Origin: Sphaerulina vaccinii
Taxonomy: Eukaryota > Ascomycota > Dothideomycetes > Mycosphaerellales > Mycosphaerellaceae
Reading direction: 5' to 3'
Length of the DNA: 64,000 nucleotides
Assembly (NCBI GenBank): GCA_022570795.1
Contig: JAKUDP010000006.1
Span: forward strand, 2,294,001-2,358,000
Positions 45,060 through 54,619 of the stretch are shown piece after piece; the stretch's first letter is position 1; every line of letters begins with the position of its first letter. The notes beneath the pieces were generated by a model. It saw only the letters and a program-made list of their open reading frames with translations. It did not search any database and was not told the origin of the DNA. The position numbers and the translations under genes were made by a program.

Positions 45060-46305
45060 ATGAAGTCCGTACTTCAGCTTGCAGCATTGCTGCCTCTGCT
45101 CGTTGCCGTCGTAGTGGCCCAGTCAATATCCTGTCGCACTACTTTGGGAACGAAGTCATTGCGAAATATCCCAACCTCGACGATCACTTCAACAATAGCC
45201 AAGCGGCCTACACAGACCCTTCTCGTTCAGCAGACAGTCACGACCTATATTGGTCTGACTTCTACTAAGGAGGCCACCGCAACCCAGACGGACACGACGA
45301 CCGATACTCAGGACACCGATACCTTTTATGTGACGTCGACGTTCTTCGATGTATCGACTTCTCGCTTTACCACCAGCTTCATCTCGACCACAACAGACAC
45401 ATTGACTGAGGTGAGTTGTTCATGATGGGACGTGATGGTGTACCCATAGCTTCTATCCTAACGAGTTGTAGACTTCGACATCTACCACAGTTGTTCCGAC
45501 GAATCCAGGCTTCTTGAACATCCGTGATACGCTCAACAGGGGCAGTATCGCACGAAGAGAGCCAGTCCACGCCAATAGCCCAGCAAAGCGTGCCGTTGTG
45601 AAGGGTTCTCAGGGTGTGCTCGCCCAGAGTCGGCCAAATAACGTCGTCTGCACCAAGACCATGCCAAACTTGAACACCTTCACATCCTATACCACCATCC
45701 AAGCCCAGACTCTGACCCGCAATTACTGGTCCAAGACGATAACAACAACCACTACTCAGACGATCACATCCACGATCTTTCCTGATGTTGCATCAGAAAC
45801 CATCACCGAAACCTCGACCAGCTCTGTCCAGACCACGACCACAATCATCAATACTCAATTCGCTCGCGCTCTATCGACCACCACCAGCATCGCACCAGGC
45901 CCAACAGTCTACAATGCCTGTGACGATCAGAACATCTTTGGTCCGCGATTCACCAGCGGCGGCGATCAATACTACGCAGTGAACGTTGCGAACAATGGTC
46001 CTGGTGTCGCCTCCGACTTCCTCAAGATCACAGACGGCGCCAGCACGGCGACAGAATGCTGCAATGCTTGCCAAAAGATGGAAACTTGCGAGACCTTCAT
46101 CTTCCGTAAAGCGTTCCGTAACTGCTTCTTGCTTGCCCACTCGACTACAGGCACTTGCAAGAACCAGGACTTGCATCCTAACTTCATTCTCTCTGCACCA
46201 CTTGCTGATTCGGATGGGAGTGACGGATATGCTGTTGGCAATGGAGCTTGTGGATATACCTGGTCAGGTGAGGCCAGCGGAAAGCTTCGTCGTGTGGATA
46301 TGTAA
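45060..46305 (+). CDS. Secreted Thr-rich protein with an Apple/PAN-like domain
   Basis: Two exons, 45060-45410 and 45472-46305, with a 61-nt intron (GTGAGT donor, CCTAAC branch, TTGTAG acceptor); 394 residues. A clear signal peptide (MKSVLQLAALLPLLVAVVVA) precedes a Thr/Ser-dense region (about residues 25-285) with repeated TTT/TST stretches that would be O-mannosylated. The C-terminus has an Apple/PAN-like cysteine set (ECCNACQKMETCETFIF, NCFLL, GTCK). It is most likely a cell-wall or secreted protein. It starts next to, and divergent from, the 42842-44904 gene, which ends in a related-looking cysteine module. Confidence 0.75.
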
Positions 46306-47350
46306 GAACTTCGTAGCGTAGCGCGAATAGCATTGCGTATAAAGTCTCATGTCTTTCTGATTCCAAGTCCCGACCGCGGCCTTCTTTCAAGCTTCGACTT
46401 CGCCACCGTTGCCGACAGGTGCAATTTGGATGACTTGTGTACAGTTCTCCGCAGGACGCAGGCGTGCCGAAAGTCTGCTCACCAGATCCTCTCAGTAATG
46501 TGCGATATACGCATCGCTCGCACGAGCGACGTTGACAGTCGCTCCTTTTACTGGCCCTTCTCAGTATAACTGCACCCTCCACATTGACGCCCAGGCTCTT
46601 GAGCCATGGCAGCTCACATCGATGTAGGTAGGAACCATCCTCGCCGGTCTTGTATACGATCGTCAGTCTCCTGATAGCGGCAGCGTTCGCTTTGCCGATC
46701 CTCTCGAACCACTGTACCATATGCAGAGCATCGTCATGATGTTCCATTTCCCCAGTACGATCAAGACCTTCGTAAACTCCCACGCCATGTTCGTTCGTGA
46801 GAATCGTGAAGAGAAAGTGCTGGCTACCGTACCACCTGGGCAATGTGTCTTCTCGGATCTTTCGACAAACTCGCGTAAGCGAAGGTTGTGCCGTAGCCAT
46901 CGAAGGCCCTTTCCACGCATCTAGGAGGCAGAGCCGTTCGTGAGGCTGTCGTGTTGGGTCTAGCCATTTGGATCACCGATTGACGTGAAGGAAAGCCTCA
47001 TCCTGCGCAGTGAGAGGATACTCGCCCCGCGGACAACGCCATGGCTTATAAGAATCTATCTTGTGCTCACAAGACTTGCATACGCAATAATGTCTGTTTC
47101 CAACAACGTAGTCGGACAGCGACGGGTCGAGTCCGTGCAGCGTGCGATGGAGAGAGAAGACTCTCTCCGCGATAGCAGTCTCCGAGCAGAAAAACTCATC
47201 CGCTTCATCTGCTGTTGTAGTCCGTGTGCACCTGTGACACTGCATGGTCTCGAGGCAACCAGAGAGCGTATATATCTCGTTCCGTAGCTCGGCTGGAAGG
47301 TCAAGAAATGTCGTCTTTGGTGTTCTGCGGATGGCTTCAAGCTGATTCAT
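46184..47350 (-). pseudogene. F-box-like gene with an in-frame TGA
   Basis: The start (MNQLEAIRRTPKTTF, 47350) leads directly into FLDLPAELRNEIYTL, the F-box-like motif. A Cys-rich part follows (CHRCTRTTTADEADEFFC). At 46973-46975 the frame meets TGA after HVNR. The same frame continues without another stop through QPSLTRVCRKIREDTLPRWY, the standard second block of this family, and on to 46184. I found no GT-AG intron that removes the TGA in the right phase. Probably a recently inactivated copy, or a base error. Its 3' end overlaps the coding end of the plus-strand gene 45060-46305 by 122 bases. Confidence 0.6.
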
Positions 47351-48717
47351 GCCTTCGTCAGCCCCCCTGCAGTGGTTCATCTTGAGAAGTCGCCAGCTGT
47401 GTAAGCCGCAACGCGACGTCAGCGATGGCCGAGTTCTCTGTCACGGCGACTCCATCCTGGAAGTTTAGGTTGTGGCCTGCGTAGCGTTGGTCGTTCATAT
47501 TGTTGGCAGAAGCATTTGCGGCCATTTTCGTAGGCCTTGATTGTGTGCAACCCCTGATTGTTGTCACCGAATCCAGAGAAAAGGAAGATCGAAGATTTTA
47601 TAAGCCCTTGTGAGTCATGAGAACTCGTCAGCCAGAACCAAGAAATGGCCACCACGTGGTGAAGGTTATGCTTCGCCAAGGCCTACTCTCTCTCCGTCTT
47701 CATGAACGTCGCGTACCAAGCTCATCAGATACCACCAACTGATCGCATGCTGCTGTGGGAGTCCTTTGTTAAGCCTGGCGATCACGTAGTACAGCTTCAT
47801 GGGCGAACCCTCGTCTCTTGCTCTGTGCCAAAACCTCCTCGGCGATCGGCGCGAGTCGTTCGAGACCGTGCACAGCTATTGGCTCTGCTCTGTGAAACGC
47901 TTCAAACAGTGCACAGCTCCGAGAGATCTCGCCTTCTAGCCTTTGTGAGCCGACTGTGCCCAACTGCAATCTGTCATATGCTATGCACCGACACCAGAGA
48001 ACCATCGGATTCGGGAATGTCGATCTGGTCGAAAGGCACAGGTCTTCGTGGCGATTTGACGATATTTGGCTTCGTACAGACTACGGGACGATTCACAACT
48101 CCTTGGACTCTTGCTGTGAGGCGTTCGAAACAGTGCGCAACCTGGTAAGCTGATCTTTTATTGAGCTGTGAGTCGTTTGAAACGGTGCACAAGCCTTGAT
48201 CGAGAGGTGGAGATTTCGAGAAGTGGGGAGTTCGCGAGGGGAGTTCGAGAGTCGTGAGTGCGACTCTGCGTGACACGGAAGGACGATGGCCAATACATGC
48301 AGCTGTGAAGCTTTTCGACAATGCACAACTACCGATCCAGGTCCTACGAAGTGGTTGGTGAACTTCCCAATGCAGGACATGCGCTGCCGTGAGCATTGTC
48401 GTCGCCAAAAGTTTCTCTACTCTCAACATTGCAACTGATTTCGCGCGTTATCGAACAGTCTGTTCGTGCGACAGGGCACCAAGTTCCATGAATGAGTCAA
48501 GTCCACAATGCACAACGCGGCCGCCCAGGATACCAGGCAACGAGCCTCTATCGCACATACTGGCGTTTGCGCTCGGAAGAGAGATGAAGAGCTCAATGCT
48601 GTTGACATGTCTGCCGACTTCGCAGACCTTTCCAAGTCGTTCCGCCTCATACCACGATTCGCCGCAAGCCGAAAGAGGAGGTCTGCAAACAGTTCCACAT
48701 GGAGCGGATCCAGCCAT
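47351..48717. other. Gene-poor stretch with degenerate repeats
   Basis: No convincing gene in about 1.4 kb; frames of up to about 150 codons exist on both strands but none has domain-like sequence. The repeated motif at 47846-48330 is listed separately. Confidence 0.45.
47846..48330. repeat. Five dispersed copies of a ~30-bp degenerate motif
   Basis: Copies near 47846-47876, 47888-47917, 48111-48140, 48163-48192 and 48300-48329 fit the consensus GCTGTGARTCGTTYGAAACR followed by GTGCACARC. The most exact are GTGAGTCGTTTGAAACGGTG and GTGAGGCGTTCGAAACAGTG. Spacing is irregular (about 42, 223, 52 and 137 bp). On the minus strand several give peptides like VHCFERLTA / VHGLERLAP in different frames, which suggests a decayed coding repeat or a repeated regulatory site. 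Confidence 0.45.
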
Positions 48718-49719
48718 TCAACCAGCAGGACCTTGAGCATAGTGTCCATGCATTCCTGCACTTACGTCGTTGGTCGTCCCGCCAGTCATCTGGCTTTGTG
48801 AAGAAGCGTAGTAACCTGGTAGCTGGACAGCTGAATCTTCGTTTGTCTCGCCTCGCTGATGATATGAATTGTGCGGCTGTTGGTCATGAGAATACTGATG
48901 TACGTCTCTGTCGGGTCCTGCAGTAACCACTTCGTGTTGCTGGCTCTGCGAAGGATAATTGCCGTAGTACATTGCAGGATCCAGGGGCACATACTGCGCC
49001 ATTTCTCCTTGCTGCTCCATCGGTGGCCGCTGTTCATCGCCACCATCATGTTGCTGTTGCTCTTCTCCACCTAGCTCGAGCCGTCGCGCCTGCGCCAACT
49101 CAGCAGCCTCCTTTGCCTCCCGCTCCTTCCTCAAGCCACTCCTCCTGGCGCCTCTCCTCTGGGCTCTCAACCTCCTCTCCGGTCCCTCTGGATCAAGCTT
49201 CTTCGCAATACTGAAAATGCGATCGCGTCCCGTCACATTGTACTTGGCTCTTAAATGCTTGTACAAAGCCTTCTGTCCCAGATTCCTCACACTCTTATCC
49301 TCTTCAATCTCCTTTCGCAACAACTCCTCCACTTCCGTCTCCGCAGCACCTTTCTTCTCCCTATCCACCCGCTTGTAAAGACCCATCTCCTTCCGACATT
49401 TCGCAACGCGGGCGGAGGTTATATCCATTCCCTCATTTTCTGTCAGAGTGGACGCTATTTCAGCGTCGGTGAGGCGCGTCTGGTGGAAGAAATGCTGCAA
49501 TCGCATGCGTAGAGCTGGAGAGTCGGAGAAGTTGACACGACGGGTTCGGAGTTGCCATTTTGTAAGTTGTTTCACCAGAGTCGAACGGCCGACTTTCAAT
49601 GCGTGGGACTTGAAGAGTTCATCGCGGATCTCTTCTTGCGTAAGACCGAGCACTTGGATGGACGTTTCAATGAACTGGCGGTGTTCTTCGAGAGATTTGG
49701 AAGGACGACCGCCGGGCAT
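48718..49719 (-). CDS. Helix-turn-helix protein related to integrase-element N-termini
   Basis: 333 residues, no intron; starts MPGGRPSKSLEEHR. The first 190 residues look like three or more small DNA-binding helical units: LTQEEIRDELFKSHALKVGR with STLVKQLTKW, DAEIASTLTENEGMDITSAR with VAKCRKEMGL, and KALYKHLRAKYNVTGRDRIF with SIAKKLDPEGPERR. This order resembles the region that precedes the integrase catalytic core in fungal integrase-like ORFs. Here it is followed not by a D,D-35-E core but by a basic helix (LRAQRRGARRSGLRKERE) and a Gln/Pro/Tyr-rich low-complexity tail. It may be a domesticated DNA-binding protein or an unusual transcription factor. Family assignment is from pattern only. 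Confidence 0.6.
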   Translation of the reverse strand: MPGGRPSKSLEEHRQFIETSIQVLGLTQEEIRDELFKSHALKVGRSTLVKQLTKWQLRTRRVNFSDSPALRMRLQHFFHQTRLTDAEIASTLTENEGMDITSARVAKCRKEMGLYKRVDREKKGAAETEVEELLRKEIEEDKSVRNLGQKALYKHLRAKYNVTGRDRIFSIAKKLDPEGPERRLRAQRRGARRSGLRKEREAKEAAELAQARRLELGGEEQQQHDGGDEQRPPMEQQGEMAQYVPLDPAMYYGNYPSQSQQHEVVTAGPDRDVHQYSHDQQPHNSYHQRGETNEDSAVQLPGYYASSQSQMTGGTTNDVSAGMHGHYAQGPAG

Positions 49720-50727
49720 CTTGATATATGAAGATGGAGGTGGTCGATATGTGGTGAATGCTGAAAACTGACGTGTAAGGTAGATATGGGGAGTGCATGT
49801 AAGAAGAGATGGAGAGGTGGCGGGACGGGGCCAGCTCCGTGGGCTTGGCGCGGCAGCGGCGATGACCTTTCTTTCCTTCCTTCCTTCTTTCTGACTTCGA
49901 CCTCACCCATCAACACCACCACTACAGTACTGTCCCATTCCTAACTTTGCTCATCGCGCTACAAGCCAAGTCTTGAATTCGTGTTCTCCTCTGGTGATAC
50001 AGCGGCGACCAGTTTTCTCCCCGTCTGTGCTTCACACTTCCATCTCCGCACCATGACCTCGGACATGACGACAACGACAAGCATTCCGCCTCATTCTGCT
50101 GACTACGGAGAAGGTCGGTGAGAAAAGCTGCATGTGGTGGAGCTGAGTGGTACAGTGGACTCGATGGCCTCAGTCTTGGCTGACTTTGCACTCATGCTTC
50201 TCTACTCCCACCAACACCAGTATTCGCCTTGGCGCTCCGCCGTGACGGACGACACAAGCAAGCGTAGGCAATATTCCGCAGCGTCCGCCTTCGGCCTCTC
50301 CTGAAGAGTCAATGAAGAAGTAGAAATGGCACGGTTGGAGTTGCATTGCCTCCTTCGGAACGCAAAAGCATACTTTCGGAATGTGGCTGCACAGCCGTTC
50401 CTTGTATACCAGCTCAACACGGTCAAGGGATAACTTCTTACATCCTTGCTGTCAATTTCCTCGAACTCCCAAGCTCTACATCTCACCTCAAGCAACATGT
50501 CGACCAACATGCACTCTGGCACACGTCAAACGATTGTGATGCTGCCATGGCACCGACCCAGACCACCATAAATAACAAGCGCCTGACGCTGGTCGTGAAC
50601 GTGTCAGCGAGAGAAAAAGAACCAAATCGGTCAAGATGGACGATTCAATACGAGTTCAAGCTATGGCGATTGTTTGTTGTTCCCAATTCGACTCGTCCGC
50701 CACGTGTACTGACTGACAGTGTCCCAG
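49720..50727. other. Intergenic region and likely 5' exon of BTB locus ii
   Basis: About 1 kb. By analogy with loci iii and iv, a short first exon of the tandem-BTB gene should lie near the end (about 50549-50680); an ATG at 50549 and a basic stretch RKRTKSVKMDD (in another frame) are present, but I could not fix the donor. Otherwise nothing is recognised. Confidence 0.35.
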
Positions 50728-53700
50728 CGGCGCCTATCAAGAACTCCAGACATTCAACATTGGCCCCGATGCTGTGCCATTCACGCTTCACACCAATCTT
50801 CTACGAGAACGATGTCCGACTTTCTACGATGAATTGCTGCAAGAGAATGGGAAAGATGTGACCCCCAAGTCAGATCTGTTGAGCTCAAAGTCAGATCTTC
50901 TTGGAGACATCAGCCCGTGTCCCATCGATCGTCCATTTGACATACGTTCACTCAGCGTGGGACTCTTCCGGGTCTTTTCTGCATGGCTATACACTGGTCA
51001 GCTTGTCCTGCCAGATGAGAATGCTTCTCGACCTCGGCCAGTCACTCGTCTTGTGGCAAAGCAAGCCCACAAAACTGTCGAAGCAGCTGGATCTTGGCGA
51101 GATGAGGACTTGATCGATGTCTACATGTTCGCATCCCGTCACGAGATATGGGAGCTGGCCAACCTTGCCATCACACGACTCTGGACGCAGAACGACAAAC
51201 ACTGTCGAACAACAGCTCTTCCTGCTATCGAGAAGGTCTTTGCAGCTGGATGTTTTGGGTGGGACGACACGCTGGGTGGATCTGGGCCAAGTCAGAAACC
51301 CTACTTGATGCGTCTGCAAAACTACCTGCTATTCGAAGGCGCTCATCGATTGGAGGACATCAAAGACTCCTGGCTGGATCTCATGCTCACGGCACATCTC
51401 TACCCGCCACCCTATAATCGAGCCATACATACCCGGTATCATGAGCCTCCAAGAGCTATTGTCAAGACTCATGGATCTGGACGTGATCGGCCATTCTGGC
51501 AATACGACCCGTGCCACTTCCATTGCCACGCAAGCAAAGAAGATCAGAAGCCTTGCCATGCCCGACATGCCAAGTCCGTGGATGAGTCGGTTGTACGCCC
51601 AGTACAGCCACCACGACCTGTTGTCGGTCCGACGATACAGTATGTCACTGATACACGCTTCCATTGATATCATGCTAACTGATCAACAGCCGACTACTTC
51701 GTGGAACGTGTACAGTTCTGCTTGGACGAGGTCAAGTGCCCTTCACTCTCCACAAGGAGCTGGCATGCTACCATTCTGGCTTCTTCTACGAGACCTTCGG
51801 AGACTCGTGGCATGGACCCCCAAACGACCAGGTCGTCCTCCTTCGAGAACAGCCTCGAGACTTTGCACTCTTCGCCTCGTGGTTGTACTCTGCCGAGATA
51901 TGCCTGCCTACTATACAGGAAGAGCGGATGGGTGACATTCTCATTGCTCCGCCACGGACGCCCAAAGGCAAGGAACGGGAAGAGTTCTTGAGTCCACCAA
52001 GAAGCATACTCCGTTCTCCGAAGGGCAAGGAGCGAGCACGCCGAAGCGTTGAAGCAGCGGAAGATTCTTCTCGCGATTCAGGTATCGATGTCTCTCCAGA
52101 CTCTGACACATCTGGTTCGAGCAAGACCGACAGCACCTCTGGCGATGATAATGACGATGACGACGACTCTGCCGACTCCAATGAGATTACTCCAGCCACC
52201 TGTGCTCGTGAACCAGAACCTGAGAAGGAGACCAATGAAGCACGGTTCCTGGTCAGAAAGCACCAACAAGACCTCATCCACTTGTACGCCTTCGCTGTGC
52301 GTATGAAGATCCCCAGCCTTCGCAACGCAGTCATGGACAAGTTCGTCGAGCAACGCGAAAGCGGTCATCCATACGCCAGCTCACTTCCAGAAAATCTCAG
52401 GCTGGCTTATCAGCTCAACTTGCCAAACTCTCTGCTCTGCAACTACCTCATCCAGGAAGCAGCGTTCACCTTTCGGGGACTCCCGAGGGACAGAAGTGGG
52501 TATGCGCAGCTACTGCCTCCACAGTTCTTACATGACCTGCTCGAGTATCAGTTCACAAGAGGCATCTTCCCGAAGCTGCGGGAGCACACACCAAGCTGGC
52601 GCATCAATCTCTGCGAGTTTCATGAGCATGCGACTGAACACGATGCATCTAGTTGTACAGCAAGAAACGCAGAGTGGCAGGAAGCATTGCAAAAGAAGGG
52701 CAGTACTTGGGAGCCTGTCAGAAAGGAGTTGCAGAGTCTTGCGAGGAGTGGAAGTGGTGCGGACGCGAAACGCAAGTCCTCGACAGAAACGAATGCCGTC
52801 GACGGGCGATTGGAGAGAACACCAACTCCACGAGGGACGTCCAGTCGCACTCCGTCTACACGTCGTCGGATCGATACACCATCTGTAGTAGGGTCAACAC
52901 CTACGTCTCCCACTCTCCCCAATCGACCTCCACCGACAACACCACTGCCGATACCCAACCGTGCCAGCAACAGGAGTACCACTAGCATCGCCTCCACATC
53001 GTCTTCGATATCAGTAGCAGAGATTCAGCCAAATATGATCTCAGGAAGTGGCAGAGGAGAAGTGGTAAATGCACGATTCGATCGCACACCGACTCCAAGA
53101 GGCCGTGCCTCTTTCTCACGTCGTGACCCGGCGGCTTTGGAGTCACCTACTGTACCCACTCGACCACTTCCGGCACCCAATCGCGCTAGCAGCAAGATCA
53201 GGGCAAGCGTGGCGTCTGATGTGTCTGCCATATCAGTGGAGGAGCTGCAACTCACCCCACAACCCAAGAAGTCGACAAGCGAGTCTGCAAGCAATCACTC
53301 CAGCCAGGCAAGCTCGAACAATCACATGCGTGAGAGCAACGGCAGCAACAACAGATCACCGCCCGATGTCCGCAAAGACTCTGTACTGCCTACGCTGGAG
53401 CTTGACTTTGGTCCAAGCATTCTGCCTCGCACAGGATCCATCTCATCAGAAGACGAGACCACTCCACCCTCGACTCCAATCAAAGACATTCGACGAAAGT
53501 CTGCGCCTCCTCGGAAGGCTCCACCACCTGTCCCACCGAAGCCTCCCTATGAAGATCTGGAAGCTTTACAACGATCTCTACCACCAATCGCAGGACAGAA
53601 CTCTTCCAGCAATCGGTCTAGCAATCGCAATACGATGTATGGCGATTCTCTGGGCTTCAAACAACAGCGACCTCCCTCACCTAACACAGCTACCAAAGCT

Positions 53701-54108
53701 CCACCCATCAGGCCTGCAGCAAAAGGAACTGGCGGAAGAAGAAGACAAGGCATTGACGTCTTCGAATATCGGTCTCAGAATCAAAGCCATCCAGACCTCA
53801 CCATCACTCCTCCTTCTGTTCCTCCTGCTCCGCTCACGATCACTCAACCGAAGACTCTTGATGGGAACATCTGTGGGACAGAGAAGGCCAAGGCTGTGCA
53901 TTTCAGTCGACATCGTGTTGCTGCAAGAGTGAGTAAATTGACTACGCAGATGACAACCAGAGCTGCTGCAGGAATGGGTAATATGAGAAGTCCTGTGACT
54001 GCTGTGTTTGAGCAGCAAGAGAAGGCTGAGAAGCCGCCCAAGGTCAAAGTGAGAGAAGTCAAGGTTGATGAGGTGTTGAGTGAGGAGGGTATGCAGATGC
54101 TTCTCTGA
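50728..54108 (+). CDS. Tandem-BTB protein with proline-rich tail (locus ii)
   Basis: Two large exons, 50728-51639 and 51690-54108. They are joined by a textbook 50-nt intron (GTATGT donor, GCTAAC branch, AACAG acceptor, phase 2); a short 5' exon is missing from this call. Module A: VPFTLHTNLLRERCPTFYDE, FRVFSAWLYTGQL, EDLIDVYMFASRHEIWELAN, QNDKHCRTTALPAIEKVF, ending CHFHCHASKEDQKPC. Module B: VPFTLHKELACYHSGFFYET, FALFASWLYSAEI, an acidic insert, DLIHLYAFAVRMKIPSLRNA, ending CEFHEHATEHDASSC. A 400-residue Ser/Pro-rich tail has two related repeats with TPTPRG and PNRAS, and the polyproline APPPVPPKPP. BTB domains mediate dimerisation and often Cul3 binding; this protein may be a scaffold. The combination of two BTBs and this tail is not one I know. 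Confidence 0.8.
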
Positions 54109-54619
54109 AAGTCATGATGTAGATAATGTTCCTTGAGTGATGGATCTAACTCTGAAAAGCTCTCATCCATAGTCATATTTGACAATCCAACCCAAGAAGC
54201 GCGGCTTGCTGAACCTCGTAGAGACATCGTCAGACATCCTCAAGCCATACTCCTAGAATCAAGGGAATGGTCGTTGCCGCCTTTCCAGCTTTGAGCATTG
54301 TCTACGCTGCTCGAAGCAGGGCTGAATCGCCTAGATATCTCCGTGTTGCGATGGAGTGATCAGAAGTGTCGATTGCACTCCTAGAGTATCTCTGATTCTT
54401 GATGCGATCCACGCACCGCCACGCGAAGACAACGCAAGGGCGACAACGACCACTTTCTTCGAGCCTTGCTCGTCAAACTTATCCGTATGCATGCCAAGCC
54501 CACTTCGCGCTAAAACACGAGGCGCGTATCCTTGCGACTTGCATCTCGCAATTTCCTCCTGTCTGTTCTTTCGTCCAACACATATACTCTTCATGATAGT
54601 TTGTTACAGTGCCTGCATT
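54109..54619. other. Intergenic region
   Basis: Between BTB loci ii and iii; must hold the promoter of locus iii. No distinctive element is seen. Confidence 0.4.

Noticed and set aside
47702..48429. Overlapping frames of about 150 codons on both strands
   Set aside because: They cross the degenerate repeats in different frames and have no consistent coding signal.
53069..53932. A 287-codon plus-strand frame inside the proline-rich tail of BTB locus ii
   Set aside because: It overlaps the in-frame tail in another frame. The sequence is typical of a shadow of Ser/Pro-rich coding DNA.
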